From contig NZ_GL945016.1 in assembly GCF_000218235.1 (NCBI RefSeq), forward strand, positions 1 to 41,932: 41,932 nt of DNA, given 5' to 3'. The stretch comes from Hallella multisaccharivorax DSM 17128. Its GTDB lineage: Bacteria > Bacteroidota > Bacteroidia > Bacteroidales > Bacteroidaceae. This document shows, in pieces, positions 21,701-30,991 of the stretch; position 1 is the stretch's first letter; each line of letters opens with the position of its first letter. The notes below the pieces were generated by a model. That model was not told where the DNA came from. It was given only the letters and a program-made list of their open reading frames with translations, and ran no database searches. The position numbers and the translations under genes were made by a program.

Positions 21701-21937
21701 AGATGACCCTTGTATCAATATCCGTTAGTTCTCAGCATTCCGACTGAAAATGGATTCTTCGGTTCTATGACATTTTATTATTATATTTTTGTAATTATAT
21801 CTGTAAGATTAGTTTAAGGATCGGAAGATTCTGCAAACATCAATTTTCCCCGAATTAAACATTTTATTAGTTTGTGTCCGTGTATTTTATTAGTAATATT
21901 ATAAATTTATGTATACTATGTCTTATAATATCTCTAA

Positions 21938-22071
21938 TAAGATTATTTATTAATAAACTTATGAGTATACTTATAAAAATATGCATGTTAGTTGTAGTAA
22001 GATTATTTATAAACTAACCTATAATAATATGAACAAAATACTCATAAATAATGTTATAATAGCTATTATAA
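21938..22071. promoter_or_regulatory. AT-rich repeat region, candidate centromere and ParA-operon operator
   Basis: TAAGATTATTTAT occurs at 21938-21950 and 21998-22010, exactly 60 bp apart. TTATAATAGCTATTATAA (22054-22071) is a perfect 18-bp palindrome just ahead of the parA promoter. The whole stretch 21880-22090 is extremely AT-rich. Such repeats typically bind the ribbon-helix-helix partner of a small ParA and act as both partition site and operator. An AT-rich origin is an alternative. Confidence 0.5.
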
Positions 22072-22096
22072 ATGTATCCATATAATTTTTATTTTC

Positions 22097-22105
22097 TATC
22101 TTTGC
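22097..22105 (+). promoter_or_regulatory. -7 box of the partition operon
   Basis: TATCTTTGC, 17 bp before the ParA ATG. The expected -33 position is just beside the 18-bp palindrome ending at 22071. Confidence 0.65.
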
Positions 22106-22121
22106 AGAAAACCAAAAAATT

Positions 22122-22778
22122 ATGGCAGAAAATAAAATTATTCTTTTTGCTAATATCAAAGGAGGAGTAGGAAAAACAGCTCTATGTAGCTTATTCGCTA
22201 CATACCTTGCAGAAAAGGGATTGCCAGTGGTCGCCCTCGATGCTGATTTGCAGCAATCACTTTATCGCCATCGAATGCGCGAGCAAAAAGCCGATCCGGA
22301 TGCATCATTACCTTGGCAGATTGCTTCACTGGATATGTCAGATGAAAAGACCGTCATTAAGGTCATGGATAAGATGAAGCAAGTGCCAGGATATGTTCTA
22401 ATCGATTGTCCGGGTACGCTCAATGATAAAAATCTCCTGTATATATTCAAGTATGCAGATTTTGTTATAGTGCCGATTTCTTACGATGCGGACACTATTG
22501 ACGCTACTGGCATTTTCATAAAGATTATGCACAAGACTAATCCGAAGGTCCGTTTTGCCTTCTTACCAAATAGAATTAACGATCAAGAAGGTAAGGCTGC
22601 GGAATTGGAACAAAGGAAACATACTATAGAAATACTTGGATCCGTCGGACGTGTTGCACCAAGAATCAAACAGAGTGTTGTAGTTAAACGCTATACTACT
22701 CTTTATCCTCTTGATATTTACCAAAGGAGGGCAGTTGAATACAGTTTTGAGACAATTATTGAAGAGATCAACAAATAA
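22122..22778 (+). CDS. parA: ParA-family partition ATPase
   Basis: 218 aa. Deviant Walker A KGGVGKT at residues 13-19 (FANIKGGVGKTALCSLFATY), PVVALDADLQQS as the switch I/A' motif, and VLIDCPGTLNDKN as Walker B. There is no N-terminal helix-turn-helix, so this is the short (type Ib-like) ParA that relies on a separate DNA-binding partner for operator control. It forms an operon with the following gene 12 bp away. It would position plasmid copies on the nucleoid. Confidence 0.9.
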   Translation: MAENKIILFANIKGGVGKTALCSLFATYLAEKGLPVVALDADLQQSLYRHRMREQKADPDASLPWQIASLDMSDEKTVIKVMDKMKQVPGYVLIDCPGTLNDKNLLYIFKYADFVIVPISYDADTIDATGIFIKIMHKTNPKVRFAFLPNRINDQEGKAAELEQRKHTIEILGSVGRVAPRIKQSVVVKRYTTLYPLDIYQRRAVEYSFETIIEEINK

Positions 22779-22790
22779 AGACATACAAGC

Positions 22791-23321
22791 ATGAAAAAGC
22801 AAAGACCAATCATAGAAAACCCGCTCATTGGCCTAAGCCTCGAGGACGAGGTACGTAATATCACCCATGAAGATGAAGTAAAAGAAATCAGCGAGGCAGA
22901 GTACAAAGTGAAGCCGAAAAGCACAAAAGTTTCAGTAAAACGTCCGGCAATTAATAAGAGACCTGACAAGAAAAGCTTCCCAAAGGATATCACGGAAAGT
23001 ATAATCGAGGGCTGCATAACCTACGATAAAAGTTCAGACAGAGGAAAGGCGGTAAGAATACCATCTTCTCTCATAGATGTCCTTCAGGAATACTGTGACA
23101 AATACTACAAGCGGCTCTCCGTTCGTACGATGGTGGCTGCTCTTATCCAGACCTTTGTCAATGACTATAACGGCGAAGAGGTTATCGACAAGTTCATGGA
23201 ACGTGTTCACTATGTAGCCCCAACAGAAGAAGAGCTGGCCGCACGTAAAGAGGCGGCTGAAAAGGCAAAAGCCATGCGTGTCGCAGCAAAGAAAGTCCTG
23301 GAAGAGGCAAAGAGTATATAA
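22791..23321 (+). CDS. Partition partner, DUF3408/RHH-like DNA-binding protein
   Basis: 176 aa. Disordered, charged N-terminus (~1-75) followed by KAVRIPSSLIDVLQEYCDKY and LSVRTMVAALIQTFVNDY, the strand-helix-helix pattern of ribbon-helix-helix proteins as in Bacteroidetes DUF3408. The Ala/Glu/Lys-rich C-terminal helix runs to the end. It follows ParA directly, so it is the likely centromere-binding ParB analogue acting on the AT-rich repeats at 21938-22071. Confidence 0.7.
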   Translation: MKKQRPIIENPLIGLSLEDEVRNITHEDEVKEISEAEYKVKPKSTKVSVKRPAINKRPDKKSFPKDITESIIEGCITYDKSSDRGKAVRIPSSLIDVLQEYCDKYYKRLSVRTMVAALIQTFVNDYNGEEVIDKFMERVHYVAPTEEELAARKEAAEKAKAMRVAAKKVLEEAKSI

Positions 23322-23394
23322 ATCTTTAAAGGCCTTCATAAGGTATAATATAAGATGACTTATAAGTAAATTTATATAGTCATACATGAATAAA

Positions 23395-24469
23395 CAAAGT
23401 AAGAAAGAACGGCCCCGGTCGTGTTGTACGCATGGACTGCAAACTTATCAGCAGTAATATCGCATGGTACTCTCGCTATGAGATTACACACAAGATTCTG
23501 GTTATGAGTGCCACTGCCGATAACATATCGCAGATCAGCGTTCAGATGATACGACAGTGTGCAAGTGACTTTCTTGATGGGGATGCCGCCAAGACCGTCT
23601 GTCGTACTGACACGGAAACGATGGGCAAGCATCTACTGGATCTAGGCATTGTCATCAAGCACCTCCTTGATGCAAAGTCAGATCAGGAAATGGTGCTTCT
23701 CCGTAGAGTCTTCAACGAGTAGTCTGAAGTGGACAAGGACGGTAACGGTGCATTGCGTGGCAAAGCCAAGATTTCAGACACAAGCGTACAGAATCCTAAT
23801 GACACAGACGCTGCATACCGCAGTAAAGGTGGCAAGAAGGTAAAGGGATTCTCAACGAACATCACAGAGACTTGTGATGAGAGCGGCAAGCCTAACCTCA
23901 TAACTGACGTTCAAGTAAAACCAGCCAGTGCTGCAGATAATGGCTATGTCGGCGATGGCGTCAAGGGAACCGAGGAAGTAACTGACAACAAGGTAGAGAA
24001 GCTGCACGCTGATGGGGGCATATCAAAGTCCTGACAACCGTGAGCTGGCAAACGATCCTGAGAAAGAATTCGAGCTTATTGCTAATGGTATCCAAAGCAA
24101 GCCAACGCGCTTTGATCTCAACCTACAGGAAGATGGTACCCTGGAGGTTACTGACAAGAAGATCGCAGAGGTCATCAATGCAGAGCAGACCAAGAACGGA
24201 AAGAGGACCTATACCGCTATTTTGACGATACTGCTATAGAACGGTGCAAAGTCAGACGCCAAACGGAATCGATTCCCTGGGACGAACGCAAGAAACGAAG
24301 CAACGTCGAGGCGACCATCTTTCAATATTGCTTCCATACCCGCAACAACAAGACTCGTTACAGAGGTCTCATCAAACATGCACTTCAGGCTTTAGCGAGA
24401 TGCGCATGGATCAACATGCGCCGACTCTTCATATATGATGCAGAAATGGCTCTCCAGATAGCGAAATAA
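23395..24469 (+). pseudogene. Decayed IS1182-type transposase
   Basis: Three or more frames together read as the middle and end of one DDE transposase: DCKLISSNIAWYSRYEITHK; then, after a TAG at 23720-23722, KISDTSVQNPNDTDAAYRSK and ITDVQVKPASAADNGYVGDG; after a shift near 24015, ADGAYQSPDNRELA-like sequence and RFDLNLQEDGTLEVTDKK; then, shifted again, TIFQYCFHTRNNKTRYRGLI and CAWINMRRLF. The N-terminus is missing. At least one stop and three frameshifts make it inactive. Confidence 0.8.
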
Positions 24470-24636
24470 ATCAAAGATTATCTCTCAATACGAAGGCTTT
24501 ATATGTTCCTTTTTATAGAAAATATAGTGTTCCATTTTTTGTAATCAGCTGAATATAAGTATATAACGAAAATGGTGCATGAAACACCCAATTTTATTTA
24601 TTTCATAAAATAATTGGATTGTATTGTCAAAAGTAA

Positions 24637-24645
24637 TATCTTTGC
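24637..24645 (+). promoter_or_regulatory. -7 box before the small secreted protein
   Basis: TATCTTTGC with TTGG at about 24614-24617 as a possible -33 element. Start of transcription is expected near 24651. Confidence 0.55.
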
Positions 24646-24702
24646 AACGTGATTTTTAAACAACATAATTATTGACTTTATAGAAAAGTATTATTATTAG
24701 CA

Positions 24703-25059
24703 ATGTTACTGCTTGGATCAACAACTGCAATTTTCGCAGGTGATGCTAACAGATCTAAGCCTATTGGAACCGATCTTAATCCCGTAATTCACGTACATGG
24801 TCCAAGACGTGCTCCTAGTATCAGGCGCATCGTTGATGTTAACTATGACGATAACAATGCAAATTTAGTATTTCTCTCTTCTGTACAGAATGTTGTTGTC
24901 TATCTCTATGTGGATGGTATGCTTGCCGATGTGTATGAGGCTGAAAGCGTTTCTCAGGGTGATACTGTTACATTGTGTGGTTCCAATTATGGTTCAAAGA
25001 TGACTGTAAGCGTACTTGTTGATGGCAACGTTGTCTTCTCGGATAGCTTCTTAGATTAA
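24703..25059 (+). CDS. Small secreted beta-domain protein (DUF3244-like)
   Basis: 118 aa as called. A hydrophobic stretch (MLLLGSTTAIFAG) is the end of a signal peptide. The natural start seems damaged: the upstream codons in frame (AGA AAA GTA TTA TTA TTA GCA) encode RKVLLLA with no ATG before a TGA, as if an initial ATG were lost. The mature part, with RIVDVNYDDNNANLVFLSSV, VVVYLYVDGML and TVTLCGSNYGSKMTV, is a single Ig-like beta sandwich of the kind found in Bacteroidetes secreted DUF3244 proteins. Function unknown; it precedes the TPR regulator. Confidence 0.6.
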   Translation: MLLLGSTTAIFAGDANRSKPIGTDLNPVIHVHGPRRAPSIRRIVDVNYDDNNANLVFLSSVQNVVVYLYVDGMLADVYEAESVSQGDTVTLCGSNYGSKMTVSVLVDGNVVFSDSFLD

Positions 25060-25409
25060 GAAAGTATATCATCTACTCTATATACCCTCTGTGGAACAGA
25101 AACTATTCTGCTCTACAGAGTGGTCAGAAAGGACGCACCCCAGACCGTCCGAGAACTAGATTGTCGCTTAATTGTTGATTGTAAATCGTCCGATTTAGCG
25201 CAATATGTAAGTTCAGATGACGTTCGCTTTATCAGAGAGTTTGATTCAGATGACAGTATGACACCATCTAAGGAGCTCTCGGACAGTCTCCCCCGCTAGC
25301 GGGAATCGAGTAAAATATCATATTTTTATTAAGTTTTCTCCATTTTTTTTGATGTTTTATATGTCTTTTCCGCAGATATTGTTAACTTTGCAACAAATTC
25401 AGTGGAAAA
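25060..25409. other. Intergenic region with a terminator and a promoter
   Basis: An imperfect hairpin at 25087-25120 (CTCTGT ... ACAGAG with inner CAGAA ... TTCTG) terminates the small secreted protein gene. 25130-25310 contains no gene I can support; it holds an AAATCG-TCC-GATTT repeat at about 25185-25199. TAACTTTGC (25383-25391) is the -7 box of the next gene. Confidence 0.5.
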
Positions 25410-27002
25410 ATGTATTTATTGAAACGATTTCAGGCCGCATTAATAATAATTTCAATCATTTCCTGTTTTTTTGCTTGTAGCGGAAACCAGGATGCAAAGT
25501 TGCAAGCAGTGGAAAATCTGCTTGACAATCGTAATAACGATTCTGCAAGTCTTGTCCTTAATCAAATAGACAATTACAATCTGAAAGGAGATGCTGAAAA
25601 ATACAAGTACGCTTTGCTGCGTATCCGGCTTAATAATCAAGAAGGCGTGGTCCTTGAATCAGATTCTATTATCCGCCAATGTCTGAAATATTATGCTTCT
25701 CAGAATGACCATAAGAATTCTGCGGAATGCTATTACTATGAAGGCCAATACCACTACGATATGGGACATACCAAACAGGCTTTCTGGAATATGTATTATG
25801 CGGACAGAGAGGCAAAGTCTACGGATGATATCACTTTGAAACACAAGATTAAAGAGTGTTTATTGGACTGGAGTAACTCTGACGAAGAATATAAGCAAGC
25901 CATAGTTTACGGAAAGGAGAATTATAATCTTTCGCTCTTGTCAGGGAAGAAGGAATGGATAGCATATTCCTATGCGCTAATGGCCACGACATACTATGGA
26001 CTTGGAAAGACCGACAGGGCTGACGAACTGCTGAACAAAAGCCTAATGTACATTAGCTCGATTCCTCGTAAGGAACAGTCGAATTTTTATGTATCTCTAG
26101 GATCGTCTCTAATCTACAAGTCGCCGAAAAAGGCGGAGGTATACTTTAACAAAGCACTAGCAGTTTACCCGCAGCCATCGGTATATTCAGGATTTTGCAT
26201 TCTGGAGTTCCAGAGAGGTAATGTAGAAAAGGCAGAGGAATATTTCAAGAAGGCATTGCAGGCAAAGGATATGTCGACTATTGAATTTACATACCAAAAC
26301 ATGCAGAGCCTCTATGCTGCGAGTGGCGATTATAAAAAGGCTTATACGACACTGGTGAATTTAACCAGACTTCAGGAAAAGCAGTTCAAGGAAAAAAAAG
26401 ATAACAATCTCCTAATTATTCAGAAGAACTTTGAAAATCAGATGAAGAATCAGGAGATTCGGGAGATGGCTACCAAGGGCATTTTCATCGTAATATTAGC
26501 CATCCTCGCGGTTGTCTCCATTTATTTCTGGCTACATTTCAAGAACGAGAAATGGATGAAGGACTCCCTTCAGACACAGCTGGTGCTAAATGTTTATAAG
26601 GAACGACTTGAAAAAATCAAGAAACTGAAGTCTTTGGATAAGAACGACAGTGATTCTGAGCAGGAGGCAAAGATCAAGAAAAAGATTTCGGAATTTCAGG
26701 ACCTTCAGTCCAAGATTCTATACAAAGGAAAGGCTCTTTACCAAGATATCCTTGACGGAAAGAACACCCATACATGGAACAAGAAGGATTTCGAGCATTT
26801 CCTTGAATACTATAAGCTTATTGATCTGCCTTTCATCACGCATCTCCAGACGGATTATGACCATCTCTCCCCCCGGTATCAATTCTTTCTCGTACTGAAA
26901 GAGATGGGAAAGACAGACGAAGAGATACAGGGAATCTTGGCAGTCAGCAGTACGACGGTGCGAACTACGAAATCGAGGATAAAATCCAGTAAATTGGATT
27001 AG
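25410..27002 (+). CDS. TPR membrane regulator with C-terminal HTH (Bacteroidetes type)
   Basis: 530 aa. Lipoprotein-type signal with SIISCFFACSG, about eight TPR-like helix pairs (residues ~30-330; for example ECYYYEGQYHYDMGHTKQAF and ATTYYGLGKTDRADELLNKS), one membrane helix (GIFIVILAILAVVSIYFWL, ~355-374), a coiled coil, and a C-terminal DNA-binding end with MGKTDEEIQGILAVSSTTVR. Proteins of this layout are common in Bacteroidales beside surface or peptide clusters and are thought to couple periplasmic sensing to transcription. The regulated genes could be the biosynthetic cluster starting at 30125, but the IS graveyard lies between. Confidence 0.75.
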   Translation: MYLLKRFQAALIIISIISCFFACSGNQDAKLQAVENLLDNRNNDSASLVLNQIDNYNLKGDAEKYKYALLRIRLNNQEGVVLESDSIIRQCLKYYASQNDHKNSAECYYYEGQYHYDMGHTKQAFWNMYYADREAKSTDDITLKHKIKECLLDWSNSDEEYKQAIVYGKENYNLSLLSGKKEWIAYSYALMATTYYGLGKTDRADELLNKSLMYISSIPRKEQSNFYVSLGSSLIYKSPKKAEVYFNKALAVYPQPSVYSGFCILEFQRGNVEKAEEYFKKALQAKDMSTIEFTYQNMQSLYAASGDYKKAYTTLVNLTRLQEKQFKEKKDNNLLIIQKNFENQMKNQEIREMATKGIFIVILAILAVVSIYFWLHFKNEKWMKDSLQTQLVLNVYKERLEKIKKLKSLDKNDSDSEQEAKIKKKISEFQDLQSKILYKGKALYQDILDGKNTHTWNKKDFEHFLEYYKLIDLPFITHLQTDYDHLSPRYQFFLVLKEMGKTDEEIQGILAVSSTTVRTTKSRIKSSKLD

Positions 27003-27386
27003 GTCTATACTTCATCTATCCATGCTTTGTGTTCAGAAATGTATACTCAGCTTGAGCATCGTCTATCGGTCGCCAGTTCTAATATCGGGAAGGCTATAGC
27101 CAAAGAAAGGCAAGAGCGTTGCGAAATAGAATCTGAAGGAGGCCTGCGGTTAACATCTGACACGGCAGAAAGAAACTTCATATAAGACATATGCCCGTGA
27201 TGAAATTAAGTCTGCGGTACTGCACCACAATCATTCGATTTTCCCTCAGTTCTCATCATAGATAACACATAATTCTACATAAAAGCCCGTATCTTACAGT
27301 AAGCAATCAGTCTGCCCCGTATTTCTCAGTTGAACTTTTCTGACTATCTTTGCGCGACATTAAAATTTAATTCAACGCAAAGCGAT
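27003..27386. other. Intergenic remnant region before the IS66-like element
   Basis: A 48-codon frame from ATG 27039 to 27185 (YTQLEHRLSVASSNIGKAIA ...) has no recognisable partner and may be a gene remnant. TATCTTTGC at 27345-27353 is a promoter for the IS66 genes. The left end of the IS66 element should lie between about 27240 and 27340 but I could not pair its ends. Confidence 0.4.
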
Positions 27387-27728
27387 ATGGAAAACATGAA
27401 CATTGAAGAGTTCCGCAAGATCTATGCCGATTGGCAGCAAAGCGGATAGAATGTAAGGGCTTATACCCGTTCCATTGGTATTAGGGAGGACAAGTTCTAC
27501 TATTGGCAGAAGCGGCTCAAGGATATGGAGAAGGATAAGGTGGCCAAAAGTGGCTCCTTTATCAAGATACTCCCTTCCGATTGTCATTCTGGTAAAGGGC
27601 CAAACTCTGCCATGACAGCAAAGATACCGGCTCTGTGTGAGCTTGTATATCCCAATGGCGTAATGGTACGCATTACGAGTGACCTATCGCTTGAAGGTCT
27701 TCGTCAGTTGATAAACCTTAGCCGGTAA
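27387..27728 (+). pseudogene. tnpA: IS66 TnpA remnant with in-frame stop
   Basis: Frame MENMNIEEFRKIYADWQQSG, TAG, then NVRAYTRSIGIREDKFYYWQ, the IS66 TnpA helix-turn-helix start, continuing to ITSDLSLEGLRQLINLSR and a normal stop. One nonsense codon (27447-27449) interrupts an otherwise intact gene. Confidence 0.8.
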
Positions 27729-27733
27729 AGTCT

Positions 27734-28126
27734 ATGTTCAGTCTCAATGATAATGACAGATATCATTTCTATCCTCATCCTACAGATATGCGCAAGAGTT
27801 TCTATGCGTTCAGCGGCATTGTAAAGAATTAGATGGGCCGTGATGTTCAAAGCGGTGACGTGTTTATCTTCGTCAATCGTTCTCTGACAAGCATGAAGAT
27901 ACTTCATCTAGAATATGGCAGTCTTGTCATCTACAACATGAAACTTGAGAATGGTTGCCTCCGTCTTCCTGATTTGGACATGGACAGTGACAAAATGGAA
28001 GTTGAGTCGTAATAGAGTGACCTGATGCTGATGGTCCAAGGGATTGATCCCAACAAAGCAAACAGAGCTCCACGCTGGGTCTCTGAAGGCAGGAAGACGA
28101 ACGGAAAATGTCCTGAAAACAGATAG
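27734..28126 (+). pseudogene. tnpB: IS66 TnpB (Orf2) remnant with stops
   Basis: Begins MFSLNDNDRYHFYPHPTDMR with the TnpB pattern (PTDMRKSFYAFSGIV), stop, then SGDVFIFVNRSLTSMKILH, then two adjacent stops before the tail. Three nonsense codons in total; the normal GRCSGR-like variations cannot be checked beyond this. Confidence 0.75.
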
Positions 28127-28196
28127 ATAAAGTCTTGAAAATCTTAGATTTTCTCGATATTTTTGTTACTTTTGCATCATAGAAAACAAGATATAA

Positions 28197-28664
28197 ATGC
28201 CAGAAAATCAGCCATCTCAAATAGCTCTCATACAGAAGCTTCTGGACGACCGTGACAAGCTTTACCAGCAAGTCAAGAAAGCTCAGGCGCAGGTGGCTGA
28301 GTTAACGGGCAAGGACGCATCTTACAAAGCTTACGAGGCCAGCATCGCTGCCAAGGATGCAGACCTTAAGGTTAAAGATGCAGAGATAAGCAAGCTCTGG
28401 GCTGTCATCGGCGAGAAAGACGAGAAGATACGGAACCTCATCTGCCAGTTGGAATACCTTAAAAGGAAACTTTGGGGCAAGATGAGCGAGAAACATAGCT
28501 TACCGAATGACCCTAGACAACTTGAAATTGACTTTGGTGAAGGAAAACTCACCAAAGAAGAGAAAAAGGCGGCTAAGGCCACCGCCCAGGAGGTAGAGGC
28601 AGACTGCGAAACTCATAAGGTGACAGTTCGTGCGCATGAGAAGGTTATGAGACAGTTGTGTTAG
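28197..28664 (+). pseudogene. tnpC: IS66 TnpC N-terminal fragment
   Basis: 155 aa of the TnpC start: coiled coil QVKKAQAQVAELTGK, then QLEYLKRKLWGKMSEKHSLP and PRQLEIDFGEGKL (the typical L-G-x-x-SE and QL-x-DF signatures), ending in VRAHEKVMRQLC. The DDE catalytic domain is missing, because sequence of another IS type follows at once. It has its own -7 box (TACTTTTGC about 28167-28175). Confidence 0.75.
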
Positions 28665-29450
28665 ACAAACTACAAACAAACTACAAGCATGCACGTCTGG
28701 CATATCTTCTGCTTGTTAAGGAAGCCAAGAATAAAGGGAAGATGGTGCGTGACACTCTTGCAGTGATACTCAACCATTTACATAAAGAATTACGTAAGTT
28801 GATGGACTTGTTTGCTAGGAACGATTCCTATTACGATAGCCTGTACTTATATGAGAAGTGCACTCTTACTGCCATCATTAAGATGTGCCATCAGCAAGAG
28901 GAGATTTACAGGTCGAAGGTTCATACATTTGCAAATCGTATACTGAGCATCTTTCAGCCACACATCCAAGCTATTGTTCATGGTAAGGCTAAAGCGAAGA
29001 CGGGATTCGGTGCGAAGATAGGTGCGAGCATAGTCGAAGGCTATACGTTCATAGACCACCACAGTTGGGATGCGTATAACGAGAGTTAGGACCTCTTACT
29101 GCAGATTCAACTTTTCAAAGAACGCTTCGGCTGCTTTCCGACTACCATCCTTGCGGATAAGATTTATTTGAACAGAGCGAACCGAGATATAATTGAGGAC
29201 TTGGAGATCAAATCATACTGCAAACCATTGGGGCGACCACCGGAGACACCTCCTTCCGAGGAAATGAAATTCAAGATGGTCAAAGCGCCATGGAGAACGT
29301 AATGAAATCGAATGCTCATTCGTACTGGCAGGAGAATCAATCGGCCAATGACATAAGAGCCAAGCTTCCAGAGACAACACGATGCTGGACGGGAATGTGC
29401 TACTTCGTCAAGAACGTGATGAAATTCCTAAGGGACTTTTTCTTGTCCTA
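28658..29450 (+). pseudogene. IS5-like DDE transposase fragment with stops and frameshifts
   Basis: Reads as the central and C-terminal part of a transposase: IQAIVHGKAKAKTGFGAKIG, GYTFIDHHSWDAYNES, stop (29087-29089), FKERFGCFPTTILADKIYLN, KPLGRPPETPPSEEMKFK, then after shifts ANDIRAKLPETTRCWTGMCY and KNVMKFLRDFFLS. The start is fused to the IS66 TnpC fragment, so it marks an insertion or deletion junction between two elements. Confidence 0.7.
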
Positions 29451-30124
29451 ACCGAAATATGGCGGATTTTCATTGCCATCACCACTATGAGGAGCTTTGT
29501 CTACAACTCTCCGCCTTTGGAGAAATATTAACTCAGCAGACACTAAATAGAAGCATATGATAATCGTTTATTTCCAATTTGAACTATTCCATAAACTTTG
29601 TAAGGTGTTGATATATAGTGCGTTGCGGAAAACGGAACAGGTTGCTTGATTATGCAACAGCATGACCGCAAAATGGAACTGGCATTGGAACGCCAATTCT
29701 GATTAATCTATTGAAATATTCCCTACTTTTGCATTGTCAACGTACAGGAAACGGTAAGTTCCTATAGCGACTGCAAACGAGTCTCGCATGGTAGATTCAT
29801 AATGTATTCTATCAGAGAGATAAGAAAATGAAGGACATTCGTTCGCTGTTGAACCAAACAACCTGAAGAGATGCTCCAATTGTTGATAAATGGTGTCTTG
29901 AGCGGTAAACTTGTTGACAAGCTGGATCAAAGTAGGAGAGAAGGCGCGTGTAACAGGCGGAGATATAGAGAACCTCGTTGCAAATGTGAAAAAGACTACT
30001 GATAGGACAAAGAACTTTGTTGTCAGACTGGACAACTTAGGATGTGCTAAGGTTAGTGTTTGTCATGAATTATCTATAATATAATATAATAAGGTATAAT
30101 ATAATACATTAAAATTATTGAGAC
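29451..30124. other. Non-coding, degraded region upstream of the biosynthetic cluster
   Basis: No intact gene. TACTTTTGC (29724-29732) looks like a -7 box followed by about 300 bp whose frames are all broken; 29940-30060 has a short coding-like stretch (LVANVKKTTDRTKNFVVRLD). Right before the cluster is a run of TATAATATAATATAATA-type repeats (about 30070-30107) and an ATTATTGAGAC-ATG start region resembling the precursor spacers. Confidence 0.5.
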
Positions 30125-30757
30125 ATGAAACGTTTAGGTTTTATTTTATTGTTCATGCTGTCCTTGGGGGCGACAGATAGTTTTGCTGCAAGCAATAATA
30201 ACCGTACAGCTAAAGTAACGGAGATCGTGAATCGATTGAATACTGTAGCCACTGCTGATGCTAACGAAGAAGCCATCTACGAGCTTGATCGTCTGGACAA
30301 GATCTACCAGAACGATTGGCTGATCAAGTATTACATCTCTTATTGTAAGTTTCGCAGAGGACTTCTCGATCCTGACAACGCAAAAAACTATTTTGGTCAG
30401 GCTCTCACCTATATGAGGAGTTTGGATACAAATCTTGTCAAGGCACACCCTGACCTAATGGCTTTACAGGCCCGTATCATGATCATGGAATTGGCGATAG
30501 ACTCGTCCAAGGGTGAACAGTACGTTCCTTATATCGCCTATTTGTTGCAGACTTCTCTCGCTAAGGAACCAAAAAACTCCCGCGTAAACTTTGTAGAGGG
30601 AATGTTCTGCTATTTCATGCCATCATTCTGTGGCGGAGACAAGGCAAAGGGAAAGGAATTTTTTGCAAAAGCTTATGGATATTATAAAGATGAGCCGAAG
30701 GATGAGCTTCCACGATGGCGTAAGGAGTTATACGAGAGCATGATTAACGTAAAATAA
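30125..30757 (+). CDS. Secreted helical-repeat (TPR-like) protein, first gene of the acyl/peptide cluster
   Basis: 210 aa with a signal peptide ending SFAAS at about residue 23. The remainder is helical, with repeat-like pairs and the tail block NFVEGMFCYFMPSFCGGDKA followed by KGKEFFAKAYGYY, a pattern of uncharacterised Bacteroidetes periplasmic TPR-like proteins. It lies 6 bp before the first ACP gene, so it is probably cotranscribed. It may scaffold periplasmic steps. Its start region (TTATTGAGACATG) is similar to that of the precursor cassettes. Confidence 0.65.
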   Translation: MKRLGFILLFMLSLGATDSFAASNNNRTAKVTEIVNRLNTVATADANEEAIYELDRLDKIYQNDWLIKYYISYCKFRRGLLDPDNAKNYFGQALTYMRSLDTNLVKAHPDLMALQARIMIMELAIDSSKGEQYVPYIAYLLQTSLAKEPKNSRVNFVEGMFCYFMPSFCGGDKAKGKEFFAKAYGYYKDEPKDELPRWRKELYESMINVK

Positions 30758-30763
30758 AGCGAT

Positions 30764-30991
30764 ATGAAAGAGAAGATTATAGATGTGATTAGTCAGGCTA
30801 TGCCCAACGCGGATATAGAAGCTAACTATCTTTATAACAGTGTAGACTCACTAGGTTTACTGATCATCGCTCAGGCATTGTCAAACGAGTTCAATATTGA
30901 TATTGACTCAGATGATATAAATCCGAAGAATTTCCGAAACGTAGAGAATCTGGAAATATTAATTAAATCCAAAATGAACCAATCAGCATGA
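30764..30991 (+). CDS. Acyl carrier protein 1
   Basis: 75 aa, acidic, four-helix ACP pattern with the phosphopantetheine Ser29 in NSVDSLGLLIIAQAL. The stop overlaps the start of the acyl ligase gene by 4 bp (ATGA), so the two products are likely partners: the ligase would load the acyl chain onto this carrier. It differs clearly from the second ACP at 34042. Confidence 0.85.
   Translation: MKEKIIDVISQAMPNADIEANYLYNSVDSLGLLIIAQALSNEFNIDIDSDDINPKNFRNVENLEILIKSKMNQSA

Noticed and set aside
29703..30035. Minus-strand 110-aa frame before the acyl cluster
   Set aside because: There is no ribosome site, promoter or recognisable motif; the stretch looks like decayed sequence in both directions.
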